Of a DNA stretch of 61,517 bases, positions 49,757-57,080 are shown piece by piece. The first letter of the stretch is position 1. Each line of letters begins with the position of its first letter. A model generated the notes under the pieces. That model saw only the letters and a list, made by a program, of their open reading frames with translations. It did no database searches and was not told where the DNA came from. This DNA is from a virus: positions 1-61,517 of IMG/VR virus record IMGVR_UViG_3300030389_004959; one strand, written 5' to 3'. A program made the position numbers and the translations under genes.

Positions 49757-50251
49757 CTACGGAAGCAGTTTGATGAGTTGGTCATCGATTCTTGCATAAC
49801 CCTCTGGGGGCTCACTGCCCTTGAAGATCAACTTCAGTTTAGCAGCGTTGCTTTCTTTTTGGAACCAAGACGGTGTTTTGGCGCATGGCCTCACCATCAA
49901 CTTGCCTTTTTTCTTGTCTGATGTGAGACCAGAGATCTCGACCGACATCTCAACCTCAAGCGTATCCACCCGAAGACTTTGTCCAGTAGTGAGGGACTGG
50001 AGCGGGACCGGTACTCTTTTGTGTACCAGTACTCCATCTTCCCATGTTGGCAGCTCCATGACGACCATGCGAGGTGCATATACGTGTCTTCCGTCGTCAT
50101 CGGTAATCGGCTTTCCATTCTCATCGACCTTCAACTCCCAAAACTCTTGGTTGGTAATTGAATCCAACTCATGACGTTCTGCAATGTCGGTCGCCGCTAT
50201 AACAGCGGACTGAATAGAATGAACGATGTCATCTAAAGAATGGTCAGCCAT
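49757..50251 (-). CDS. DUF2589-like protein B
   Basis: A 164-residue protein with the same overall order as its neighbour: an N-terminal helix (SLDDIVHSIQSAVIAATDIA), a PRMVVMELPTWEDG strand, VPVPLQSLTTGQSLRVDTLE, then VEMSVEISGLTSDKKKGKLM. It is shorter than A and lacks the LIGGPL motif. The ribosome site is weak. It probably forms a complex with protein A, since such genes co-occur. The gene order A-B-220aa-RecT is unusual among phages I know. Confidence 0.65.
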   Translation of the reverse strand: MADHSLDDIVHSIQSAVIAATDIAERHELDSITNQEFWELKVDENGKPITDDDGRHVYAPRMVVMELPTWEDGVLVHKRVPVPLQSLTTGQSLRVDTLEVEMSVEISGLTSDKKKGKLMVRPCAKTPSWFQKESNAAKLKLIFKGSEPPEGYARIDDQLIKLLP

Positions 50252-50266
50252 GACAAACGACTTTCA

Positions 50267-50929
50267 CTACTCTTGAAAATCGCTTGGCATTTCTTCGAAC
50301 TTGTCATCGGCTTTTGTTTCGGCTTCAGCCTTGGTCTGAGGAGTAGTAGACGCTGCAAACGCGGCGATGAATTGCTTCATGAGTTCTTTCAGCTCGGTAT
50401 CATTGGAGGCGTTTCCTTGCGCCTGAATCGCTTCGATCAACTCCTTGTTCGAGCCACTGACATCCACTTGAACATCGACCAAAGGAACACCATTTTGGTA
50501 TTTCAGATCCTTTTCATTTTTAGCATCGACGTATTTGACGGCAAGCATAATGGAATCGTCATTCGACAAGTTAGGCCGGATATCCACCTCGTAATCCATG
50601 ATGACCCATTGACCATTTGGTTGCACCAACCTGATGTGTTTGTGCATTGATTGCAGGGTCTTTTCGATTTGATCACGATAAATCGCTTCGTCCACGAAGT
50701 TGAGCATACCAGAGAGCCGCCATTCTGCCTTTTTGATTTTGGACCGGTACCCTGAAAACTCTTTCTTCGATTTTTTGTCGATCACTCGATTGGACATTTC
50801 ATCCTTCAAGATGTCGAGCAAAACTCCGGGTTGAATGATGAACTTGCGCTGCTCCTTGGAGCTAGCTTTCTCGGACATCATCAATTTGTACGGCGTGGTG
50901 TTGCTTGCAGCTTCGTCGAGTAGCGACAT
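50267..50929 (-). CDS. Hypothetical protein downstream of recT
   Basis: A 220-residue protein with AGGAG before ATG, 8 nt after the recT stop. The sequence is mixed helix and strand (FIIQPGVLLDILKDEMSNRV, QWVIMDYEVDIRPNLSNDDS), with a Thr/Ala/Lys/Glu disordered tail ending FEEMPSDFQE, which resembles the acidic C-terminal tips of SSB-interacting proteins. It could be a recombination accessory. No family recognised. Confidence 0.65.
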   Translation of the reverse strand: MSLLDEAASNTTPYKLMMSEKASSKEQRKFIIQPGVLLDILKDEMSNRVIDKKSKKEFSGYRSKIKKAEWRLSGMLNFVDEAIYRDQIEKTLQSMHKHIRLVQPNGQWVIMDYEVDIRPNLSNDDSIMLAVKYVDAKNEKDLKYQNGVPLVDVQVDVSGSNKELIEAIQAQGNASNDTELKELMKQFIAAFAASTTPQTKAEAETKADDKFEEMPSDFQE

Positions 50930-50937
50930 TTTGTCTC

Positions 50938-51813
50938 CTAAGACGTAAAGTCTTCTTCAGGTTCGGGGAGTTGTTGTTTTGCCTTCTCTACCAACTTCTT
51001 GACTTTCGATTGGCGTTTCGGCTTGGATTCAATTTCTTCTGATTGAACATCAATAACATCTTCAACAGATTTGTTGTCTTGATCATCAACATTTTCATCT
51101 ACGGTGTTGATTTCAACGGTGTTTGAAAAATCCGATTGGATGTCGTGCTCCAAAACGGCTGATGTTTTTGGCGTGAGCGGCAGGTACTTACAGATTCTAC
51201 GGATGACGGTCTTTCGCCACATTTCTTCCGTGTGCTGCGCCCAAGGGCCAGACTCTGGGCTTCGTGATGATTTTCGGATCTTGTTGATTTGATCTTTTCT
51301 CATGACCTCAACTTGTCGTTGACCGTCTTTGAAAAAGCATACTGCATAGGCCAAAAGCAAATCACCGGGATTGTCGTGACACTTTTTATGTTTAAGTACT
51401 TCACCATTTTCTAAATCAAAATGATGTTCAAACTCATCGTTTTCGTACACAACCTCTGCCTTGAAGTGTGCTACTTCTCCTGATCGTTTCACGAGGTCCA
51501 TCAGCCCTGTGTACTCAATCCACAACTCGGCATTGTAACCTTTGGATTTTTTATCCCACATGGGTACGAGAGATGCTCGATGAAGAACTCCACCTGCGAC
51601 CAAGTCCAGCTCACACGCCTTGGCAAGAGCCATATAGACTGACGCTGGGCTGCATTGAACCAGTCGTTCATTTTTGACAGCCTCGAACATCGCAACTCGA
51701 ATGATCCTATCCACGTCTGTGCCGGGTGGAGCAATCTTGATCAGGCTTTGTCGTTTGCCTTCCAAGTATTCATTGAGTTGAGTCACCTTGTCTCTGGTCG
51801 ATAATGCAGTCAT
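50938..51813 (-). CDS. recT: RecT-family single-strand annealing protein
   Basis: A 291-residue RecT: VDRIIRVAMFEAVKNERLVQ, SPASVYMALAKACELDLVAG, HRASLVPMWDKKSKGYNAEL, IEYTGLMDLVKRSGEVA, then SPESGPWAQHTEEMWRKTVI and RRICKYLPL are the standard blocks of the family. It anneals complementary single strands made by the exonuclease encoded just upstream (ATGA overlap). The C-terminal 80 residues are acidic then basic (KPKRQSKVKKLVEKAKQQLP) and probably mediate contacts. Together with SSB and RusA it forms a recombination-dependent replication set. Confidence 0.96.
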   Translation of the reverse strand: MTALSTRDKVTQLNEYLEGKRQSLIKIAPPGTDVDRIIRVAMFEAVKNERLVQCSPASVYMALAKACELDLVAGGVLHRASLVPMWDKKSKGYNAELWIEYTGLMDLVKRSGEVAHFKAEVVYENDEFEHHFDLENGEVLKHKKCHDNPGDLLLAYAVCFFKDGQRQVEVMRKDQINKIRKSSRSPESGPWAQHTEEMWRKTVIRRICKYLPLTPKTSAVLEHDIQSDFSNTVEINTVDENVDDQDNKSVEDVIDVQSEEIESKPKRQSKVKKLVEKAKQQLPEPEEDFTS

Positions 51814-52766
51814 TTTTCCTCTGAAACCCGCAGTGTCCGGGTGCTTGGTACTTCGATAACGAACTCTTGATACAAATCTGGATGGGCTTCTCGGAATGCA
51901 TCTTTGTCGAAGACTTTTCTAGCTCGACCTTTTTTCCAAGTTGCGACTCCTGCGATGCCCAAAGAATCACCAATTTTAGACCGGAGCAGGTTTTCCAACT
52001 CTTTTTTCTTGGTCTGAACTTTCTTCAGTTCTTTTTTGACTGCAATAATTTTCTCGTGGAGGTCTTTTTCTGCAGTCGTTGCAACCCTCAAATCATCACT
52101 TTTTATTCTTGGATTCAAGGCTGCGAGAACCTTCATGCAAGCATCTGTAGCATCTACATCTGGAGGGACTTGTCGCTCAACATGGGTGTCCCACCAATCA
52201 CATGCAACCTGCAGTATTGATTCTCCCAACTCCTTGTCTCTTTCGATTCGATACACTCGGAAGTCATCGAGACTAAAAAGCGTTGCGATGTCCCAATAAG
52301 GGGCATCAAATATTTCCATGTAGACACGCATCTGTATTTCTACATCTAGTGGGACATCAGTTGTTCCACTGTCTCCCCAGCCCCTTCGAAACCGTCGCGT
52401 CTTTGCGTCCATTCCAAACCGAACGCCATTGTGCTCAACAAGTCGATCTGGTGTTCCGAAGATGCGTGGCCGGGTTTGATGCCATGTCAGTCCTTCTTCC
52501 CAAAGCTTGCACCCTTCCCCTAGATGAAGCTGGTAAAACTCACAAACATATTTTTCCATCACCCGACCACGCATCAAAATTGCATCGTCGTAATCATCAG
52601 TGTCGAACAGACCTGTTTTCTCAGACCAGATCTTGAAAGCACTCCCCTCGAATGAACCAACTTTTTCTGATGCATCGGCTCCTGCCATCATGATGCAGGC
52701 AACATCCGTGCCACCCAAACCTTTCTTGCGTTCGGCAAGCCAAGCCTGTCGTTCTTGTTGGTTCAT
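51810..52766 (-). CDS. YqaJ / lambda-exonuclease-like nuclease
   Basis: A 318-residue PD-(D/E)XK exonuclease. It has GLGGTDVACIM (GGTD at 18-21), RGRVMEKYV (E71), IFGTPDRLVEHNG (D107), GMDAKTRRF (D120, K122) and VEIQMRVYM (Q145, Y149), the ordered catalytic blocks of this family. A C-terminal coiled coil (DLHEKIIAVKKELKKVQTKK) is typical. It resects double-stranded ends to feed RecT. It is first in the leftward operon, preceded by a TTGACA-17-TAGACT promoter and AGAGGA ribosome site. Confidence 0.95.
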   Translation of the reverse strand: MNQQERQAWLAERKKGLGGTDVACIMMAGADASEKVGSFEGSAFKIWSEKTGLFDTDDYDDAILMRGRVMEKYVCEFYQLHLGEGCKLWEEGLTWHQTRPRIFGTPDRLVEHNGVRFGMDAKTRRFRRGWGDSGTTDVPLDVEIQMRVYMEIFDAPYWDIATLFSLDDFRVYRIERDKELGESILQVACDWWDTHVERQVPPDVDATDACMKVLAALNPRIKSDDLRVATTAEKDLHEKIIAVKKELKKVQTKKKELENLLRSKIGDSLGIAGVATWKKGRARKVFDKDAFREAHPDLYQEFVIEVPSTRTLRVSEEK

Positions 52767-52784
52767 GGTTCCTCTCTTTTGGTG

Positions 52785-52813
52785 AGTCTACTGATTAACT
52801 GTAAGTGTGTCAA
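52785..52813 (-). promoter_or_regulatory. Sigma70-like promoter of exonuclease/recT operon
   Basis: On the minus strand a perfect TTGACA (52813-52808), a 17-nt spacer, and TAGACT (52790-52785). The -10 overlaps AGTCTAC, which is repeated at 52854-52860 in the divergent promoter, so a regulator could touch both. Confidence 0.7.
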
Positions 52814-52829
52814 GGAGCCACACGTTGGA

Positions 52830-52858
52830 TGGACAAAATGTAGTTTTTTCGATAGTCT
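52830..52858 (+). promoter_or_regulatory. Rightward promoter of HTH gene
   Basis: TGGACA (52830-52835) and TAGTCT (52853-52858) with a 17-nt spacer. The spacer holds the AAATGTAG half-site, so binding there would block this promoter. The -10 is weak, consistent with a regulated promoter. Confidence 0.5.
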
Positions 52859-52864
52859 ACAAAT
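52835..52864. promoter_or_regulatory. Operator-like dyad AAAATGTAG...CTACAAAT
   Basis: Half-sites AAAATGTAG (52835-52843) and CTACAAAT (52857-52864) form an interrupted inverted repeat; the TGTAG/CTACA cores are perfect. The same AAATGTAG half-site occurs in the 56996-57011 dyad. It probably binds one of the two small HTH proteins. Confidence 0.55.
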
Positions 52865-52878
52865 CAAAGGTGTGTCTG

Positions 52879-53118
52879 ATGATCATCGCTGAGTATCGAA
52901 AAAGTTTGCCCGGAAAAAGCACTCGAGTTTCATTTGTTCAATGGTTGAATGGTGAGTTGACTCGTTACGATATGAAAATCAGCATCGGCTACTTGCGTGA
53001 TCTTGAATACGGACGCAAAACTCCTTCGCTACCGCTGGCGATTGGCATTGAGCGGGCGACAGGAGGTGTGGTCTCTGTAAGAGAATGGCCGGGGTTGTCC
53101 CCAAGTTTACGTTTATAG
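52879..53118 (+). CDS. Small HTH (XRE/Cro-type) regulator
   Basis: A 79-residue protein. I take ATG 52879 (AAAGG upstream) over an in-frame GTG at 52807, which precedes the promoter. The sequence contains VSFVQWLNGELTRYDMKISI, GYLRDLEYGRKTPSLPLAIG and IERATGGVVSVREWP, the usual helix-turn-helix plus dimer-helix pattern of Cro-like phage proteins ('E-G-R-x-P-S ... IERATGG'). It likely represses its own promoter and the divergent exonuclease/recT operon. It is the first gene of a two-gene rightward island. Confidence 0.8.
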   Translation: MIIAEYRKSLPGKSTRVSFVQWLNGELTRYDMKISIGYLRDLEYGRKTPSLPLAIGIERATGGVVSVREWPGLSPSLRL

Positions 53119-53126
53119 GAGAGAGC

Positions 53127-53459
53127 ATGAGTCTCAAAGAAAAAGTAGATAGAATTCGTTCAGCACGCAAGCCGGGTCGATTTATCATTCCGGGTTTCGA
53201 CACAAACGATGTCCTGAACACATTGTTTCAATATGTGGATCATTTGGAAAGTGAATCGAGTGATGTGAAGTCCTTGCGAGTCAAGGTTGGAATCCTCGAA
53301 GCAAAAATCAGTGCGGGAGCGGATGGCAAGTTCGGCACCAAGGATGACAAGGTCACTCTGTCTCGTGCCAAAACAACCCGCAAAAAGTCGCCTGCGAAGA
53401 AAAAAGCAGCGACGAAAAAACCTGCAGCAAAAAAAACTGCGACTAAAAAGAAGTCCTAA
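53127..53459 (+). CDS. Histone-H1-like tail DNA-binding protein
   Basis: A 110-residue protein. ATG 53127 follows AGGAGAG. The N-terminal 70 residues form a compact helical domain (SLKEKVDRIRSARKPGRFII; QYVDHLESESSDVKSLRVKV; a coiled coil), and the last 35 are Lys/Ala/Pro repeats (KKSPAKKKAATKKPAAKKTA), very like bacterial and eukaryotic H1 tails. It should bind DNA non-specifically and may compact or reorganise host or phage DNA. Its stop overlaps the convergent gene's stop by 4 nt. An ADGKFGTKDD segment is between the domains. Confidence 0.75.
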   Translation: MSLKEKVDRIRSARKPGRFIIPGFDTNDVLNTLFQYVDHLESESSDVKSLRVKVGILEAKISAGADGKFGTKDDKVTLSRAKTTRKKSPAKKKAATKKPAAKKTATKKKS

Positions 53460-53680
53460 GTATCGAACTCTTCGGACATAGACAGCAGCAGCTCCATGGT
53501 TGCTGCTGTCTTGACGTTTCTTAGGTGGTCGTCGATCGCCTCTTTGACATGGTTCTTCGTCATTGAGGAGACCACAAAGTCTTGCTCCTCATCACAAACT
53601 TGGATTGCATCATCTTCGTATGCAACCTTCCAATCTTGTGGTTGTTTCCACTGTTTGAGTATGTGCTTTGTAATATTCAT
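53456..53680 (-). CDS. Small acidic hypothetical protein
   Basis: A 74-residue acidic protein (WKVAYEDDAIQVCDEEQDFV; NVKTAATMELLLSMSEEFDT). It starts at an ATGA overlap with the gene upstream and ends inside the convergent gene's stop (CTAA shared). A 10-bp hairpin lies within its coding part. No family recognised. Confidence 0.6.
   Translation of the reverse strand: MNITKHILKQWKQPQDWKVAYEDDAIQVCDEEQDFVVSSMTKNHVKEAIDDHLRNVKTAATMELLLSMSEEFDT
53481..53510 (+). terminator. Hairpin inside convergent 3' end
   Basis: GACAGCAGCA (53481-53490) pairs perfectly with TGCTGCTGTC (53501-53510), leaving a 10-nt loop. It lies 22 nt beyond the rightward stop at 53459 and is followed by TTGACGTTTCTT. It could end the rightward H1-like transcript although it is coding on the other strand. 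Confidence 0.45.
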
Positions 53681-54264
53681 TGCATGTCTATTAGGTTTCG
53701 TTTTCCTACGCCCTTTTGAGTAATCAATATATTACTGCACCAATGACTAATGATGTCTTTCATCATCTGACATGCGAGCTCTTTCGACTGTCGCTCATAA
53801 GATTTGCCCTTCATTACGCAAATGTCCCAACAAACGTCTACGATTTTACAAAGCTGTGAACGTACTGGTTGAGTAATCGACATCAGTTGGTATGGACTCA
53901 ACGTAATCCAAGCCCAAATTTGATCGAGTTGTTCGTCATCGAAAACGTAACCGTCGTCTTCTTTTTCAATCAACTTTTCAATCACAGCGGTTTGGAATCG
54001 ATCTGCCTCCTGAATCTCAATCCAATCATCTCCAAAGCAACCTTCTAGAATGAAATCGACACCAAAACCCATCACTGAAATGTGATGACCGTATTCACAG
54101 AACTGTTTTACGTTTGTAGCTTCTGAATACAACTGGAAAGTTTCGTTACCGGGAAACGAACGTAATGTGCTGGACGAGCTTTTTGAACAAATAAACATTT
54201 TGTCTTGCTCTGTCAGGTACTGGTCGATGAAATCGATGACTTCGTTTGATTTCCAATCATGCAT
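53677..54264 (-). CDS. Hypothetical protein downstream of VirE-type ATPase
   Basis: A 195-residue protein. The ATG at 54264 (MHDWKSNEVIDFIDQYLTEQ) is preferred because AAGGGA lies about 7 nt before it and it begins directly after the previous stop; a longer version would overlap that gene. It has a Cys/His-containing helical C-terminus (RSQLCKIVDVCWDICVMKG; ISHWCSNILI). I do not recognise it. Possibly a replication accessory by place. Confidence 0.6.
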   Translation of the reverse strand: MHDWKSNEVIDFIDQYLTEQDKMFICSKSSSSTLRSFPGNETFQLYSEATNVKQFCEYGHHISVMGFGVDFILEGCFGDDWIEIQEADRFQTAVIEKLIEKEDDGYVFDDEQLDQIWAWITLSPYQLMSITQPVRSQLCKIVDVCWDICVMKGKSYERQSKELACQMMKDIISHWCSNILITQKGVGKRNLIDMQ

Positions 54265-54265
54265 G

Positions 54266-55606
54266 TCATCTTCCCTTGGCATCGTCATTGTCCACGACAA
54301 CTGCAGGTTGTTCAAGATTCAGAACATTATCTGTGTTGATTTTGACCCATACATATTTACGGTCCCCATAAATCCTACGACGGACCCGCTCATGACCCAG
54401 TTGTCGCATGATGTCGCCTACTCTCATCTCAGAAGCCCTGCTCATTTGATATTTATCAAGCTTCAATGCATTTTCCATAAGGTCTGTAGTCGAACAGTTC
54501 ACTCCGTTTGCAGTGATGTAGCGTTCAAGAATCTCCTGCCACGGGTCGTACTGACGATATTCAGATGATTTTTCGTTGAGTTGATCTTGAGTATCGTCTT
54601 CCAGCCACCATTTTTCGCCATTTTTGTAAGCGATGACGGCTTCTGCCCACAACTGCTCTCGATTGTGTTTTGTCCATTCGAAGTCCATAGTGCCAACCGT
54701 AAGGGGCCAAAACCGACGGGAACCCGTCGAATCTGTGATGAACTCCTCTTTGTTCGTGGTTCCGCAAAATGAAACGCTCCGCTTCCAAACAACGGCGTTT
54801 CGATTGAACTTGGGGCGGAATATGTCCTCTTGAGCAGACAGGAACGCTTTGACGCTTGAGTTTGCTGCTTTCCTGATGCCATCAAGCTCAGCAACTTCGT
54901 AAATCCACGCTCTGTGAATCTGCATATACGCATCGGTAGAGCCAATATTCATGGTGGTATCACCGAAGTATTCAGAAGACGCGAGGATTCGGAAGGTGCT
55001 GCTTTTCTTTGCACCCTGTGGTCCAATGAGAATCAGCACGCAATCGGCTTTACATCCCGGTTCCATGGCGCGCGCTACACATTGAATCATCCATTTACGA
55101 CCCATTTCTCGAGCCAACTTTGTATCATCGACGCCGCATGCTCGAATGACCCATTCACTGAGTCGAGGAACGCCGTCCCATACCGTATCGTTCAACCAGT
55201 CGACCAGCGGGTTTTTTGCATTGAGCTTGGCAACGTAGGCGCAAGCCTCTGCAATCGACTGCGTCGTGAACTCGACGCCATAAGTTGATTCAATCTCTCC
55301 TTTGACCTCAGTGTAGTCGGTGTCTTCAATCATGCGGTCTTTGAAGTAGACGGCTTTGCTAAATTGATTGAGCCAAATCTTTTTCTTCCATCTCTTATCT
55401 TTCTTGAGCATGACCAAAAGATTGGAGATGTTTTTCGCCACCTTCTCGGTTCCGTCCCTCATGACGGTCATTTTCAAATGACGCAAGACGCCAGAATCAA
55501 TCGAATTCGAATCCGCTTCAACGCCAGCTGCCTCTGCCATCTTCAACAGATCAGAAAGACGCGGTGAACCGGGCTGACCATCCAAAACCGCATCCAAATC
55601 AATCAC
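54266..55606 (-). CDS. VirE-type P-loop ATPase (replicative helicase-like)
   Basis: A 446-residue protein of the virulence-associated E family. I take GTG 55606, 5 nt after AGGAGG; a TTG at 55621 is the alternative. Features: an N-terminal helical part, NPLVDWLNDTVWDGVPRLSE typical of the family, Walker A LIGPQGAKKSST (G195 to S202), WIYEVAELDGI with the Walker B-like acidic residues, and the arginine-finger region FCGTTNKEEFITDSTGSRRF. VirE ATPases follow a primase and act as initiation helicases in phages and mobile elements. The overlap with the primase gene fits that pairing exactly. Confidence 0.93.
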   Translation of the reverse strand: MIDLDAVLDGQPGSPRLSDLLKMAEAAGVEADSNSIDSGVLRHLKMTVMRDGTEKVAKNISNLLVMLKKDKRWKKKIWLNQFSKAVYFKDRMIEDTDYTEVKGEIESTYGVEFTTQSIAEACAYVAKLNAKNPLVDWLNDTVWDGVPRLSEWVIRACGVDDTKLAREMGRKWMIQCVARAMEPGCKADCVLILIGPQGAKKSSTFRILASSEYFGDTTMNIGSTDAYMQIHRAWIYEVAELDGIRKAANSSVKAFLSAQEDIFRPKFNRNAVVWKRSVSFCGTTNKEEFITDSTGSRRFWPLTVGTMDFEWTKHNREQLWAEAVIAYKNGEKWWLEDDTQDQLNEKSSEYRQYDPWQEILERYITANGVNCSTTDLMENALKLDKYQMSRASEMRVGDIMRQLGHERVRRRIYGDRKYVWVKINTDNVLNLEQPAVVVDNDDAKGR

Positions 55607-56603
55607 CGCTGCCTCCTGCAAACTTCTCGAGTGGAATCCTGTAAGTTGTTGTGCCCGGCAACTGCAATTGAATAATGTTCGCGTACTCCCGGCCTTGTTT
55701 GTCTGCGTCTGTCCCCACGTACACTTTTATATTTTTAGGGATGTTTAGTTTTGAAATCGCAGAGAATGACCCAGATGTTCCTCCCAGTACAGCAAGTTTG
55801 AGTTTCAGGTCCTCTACTTCAGCGGAACATTTCACGAAATCAGTCAGACCCTCGACGAATAGGACACCGTCAAGTTCGCATTGTTGTCCTCGAATCATTC
55901 TCACGGCAAATCGATTTGGCATGAACAGACCTTTTGCCTCGAATCCTTTTGGCCAGAGCGTCTTTGGTCCCGTCTCGACGGGCTCTATTGCTCTGCCGTG
56001 AACACTGACGAACTGACCCGTTTCGTCGAATGCTGGAACGATGATTCGCCAAACCTTGCTTCGACCGTAGGGCCACCATGAGGGCCAATCTAAACGACGA
56101 TCTTGCGGTGTGACACGAACCACACCAGATCGAGCGACTGCGTCCAAATCCAAATTACGACTCTTGAGAAAATGCAGGGCCTTGTCGTTGCTGTCCAACT
56201 CACTCAACTTGCGAGAGTGTTTCCATAGCGCATGAACTTGTTCTTTCGGTGGTCGATCACCCCTGAGCTTTTTATGCTCTGTATTTACAGGGGCACCATC
56301 TGCAATCTCTCCCTGAAACCAAACCTGCACTTTGTCTTTTTGATCGTTGCTGAGGGACTTGAATTTTGAACCCGCTAAGGAGTACGACACAAGGTCAATC
56401 CCAGATCCACCTGCACCACATCGATGGCACTTCCATCCCGTGTCGTCTGTCCTAAGACCTATTGTTCCTCGTTTGTCTTTTGAACCCCGCTCCAGTGCAT
56501 GACAGTTGGGGCATGGGCCAAATGAATTACTTTTTCTGGGTTGCAATCCCAGTCTCTGCGCTACTTCTGATACTGCTATTCTTTCTGCTTGCTGTAACCA
56601 CAC
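55599..56603 (-). CDS. DnaG-type primase (zinc finger plus Toprim)
   Basis: A 334-residue primase starting at GTG with GGAG 8 nt upstream. The zinc finger is CPNC (C31, C34) and CHRC (C59, C62), followed by GAGGSGIDLVSY. The catalytic core has FDETGQFVSVHGRAIEP and Toprim motifs LFVEGLTDF (E251) and VYVGTDADKQGREY (D299, D301). It makes RNA primers for replication. It forms an operon with the VirE-type ATPase (8-nt overlap). Compact length indicates that the helicase part is separate, unlike fused phage primase-helicases. Confidence 0.92.
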   Translation of the reverse strand: MWLQQAERIAVSEVAQRLGLQPRKSNSFGPCPNCHALERGSKDKRGTIGLRTDDTGWKCHRCGAGGSGIDLVSYSLAGSKFKSLSNDQKDKVQVWFQGEIADGAPVNTEHKKLRGDRPPKEQVHALWKHSRKLSELDSNDKALHFLKSRNLDLDAVARSGVVRVTPQDRRLDWPSWWPYGRSKVWRIIVPAFDETGQFVSVHGRAIEPVETGPKTLWPKGFEAKGLFMPNRFAVRMIRGQQCELDGVLFVEGLTDFVKCSAEVEDLKLKLAVLGGTSGSFSAISKLNIPKNIKVYVGTDADKQGREYANIIQLQLPGTTTYRIPLEKFAGGSGD

Positions 56604-56630
56604 GGGCGGATCTCCATCTGTACGGATTTG

Positions 56631-56641
56631 AGGGGAAGGGT
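56631..56641 (-). promoter_or_regulatory. ACCCTTCCCC leader element of primase gene
   Basis: On the minus strand ACCCTTCCCCT lies in the 65-nt gap between the HTH gene and the primase gene, about 18 nt before the GGAG of the primase. It is the same ten bases as in the capsid and 40500 leaders, on the matching strand. Confidence 0.5.
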
Positions 56642-56668
56642 GGAGTTTTCGATGCTACTGCAATCGAA

Positions 56669-56941
56669 TCATTCCCGTTCAATCTTGTACTTGAGCTTGC
56701 CCTCAGATGTGATCCAGAGTTGCATTGAGATGCCCTCGTGCTCTCGTGTGCGCTGAGCATATTTAACAAGGGTGTTGACAGATACCGGTTCACGGTCGCC
56801 CTTCAACGCATGCCAAAGATGTGAGTGAGAAACACCCAGCACTTGTCCCACTTGTCGAAACGAACCTCCGATTTCGTTGTACAAAGCTTGAAGCGCAGGG
56901 TTTGTGTCGATGATAAATTTGTCATCCTGTTCGGCGGGCAT
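56669..56941 (-). CDS. HTH regulator upstream of primase operon
   Basis: A 90-residue protein with AGGAG before ATG. Residues about 20-62 form a lambda-repressor-like helix-turn-helix: GGSFRQVGQVLGVSHSHLWH then ALKGDREPVSVNTLVKYAQR. A C-terminal beta hairpin follows (ISMQLWITSEGKLKYKIERE). It heads the leftward primase/VirE operon and is divergent from the rightward beta-sandwich pair. An operator dyad lies at its promoter. It probably autoregulates and controls the opposite promoter. Confidence 0.8.
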   Translation of the reverse strand: MPAEQDDKFIIDTNPALQALYNEIGGSFRQVGQVLGVSHSHLWHALKGDREPVSVNTLVKYAQRTREHEGISMQLWITSEGKLKYKIERE

Positions 56942-56965
56942 GTGTTGTCTCCTGTTGGTGTTGGC

Positions 56966-56994
56966 ATCGTAGTAAACGCCGCAATCTGTGTCAA
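56966..56994 (-). promoter_or_regulatory. Strong sigma70-like promoter of primase operon
   Basis: On the minus strand a perfect TTGACA (56994-56989), a 17-nt spacer, and TACGAT (56971-56966). The transcription start would be near 56959. The operator dyad lies immediately upstream of the -35. Confidence 0.75.
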
Positions 56995-56995
56995 A

Positions 56996-57011
56996 AAATG
57001 TATCTACATTT
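56996..57011. promoter_or_regulatory. Operator dyad AAATGTA-TC-TACATTT
   Basis: A perfect 7-bp inverted repeat with a 2-nt centre sits between the divergent promoters. Its right arm read on the minus strand is AAATGTAG, the same half-site as in 52835-52864. It is the best operator candidate in the window. Confidence 0.7.
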
Positions 57012-57046
57012 AGAGGATGCTATTCGGCGTCGAATGCTATAGACTT

Positions 57047-57055
57047 TGATACAAT
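57047..57055 (+). promoter_or_regulatory. Extended -10 promoter of beta-sandwich pair
   Basis: TGATACAAT is a TGn extended -10 with TACAAT, without a clear -35 at 17 nt. It lies 26 nt before ATG 57081 and downstream of the operator dyad, so expression could be controlled by the HTH protein. Confidence 0.55.
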
Positions 57056-57080
57056 AGTTTCAAACCAGCTTGGAGAAGCA

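Noticed and set aside
52511-52522. Copy of ACCCTTCCCCTA
   Set aside because: It lies on the non-coding strand inside the exonuclease gene, encodes ordinary residues (LGEG) on the other strand, and no gene start follows; treated as chance.
52767-57080. Lysogeny module
   Set aside because: Two HTH regulators are present, but there is no integrase, excisionase, partition gene or attachment-like repeat, so only lytic-phase regulation is supported.
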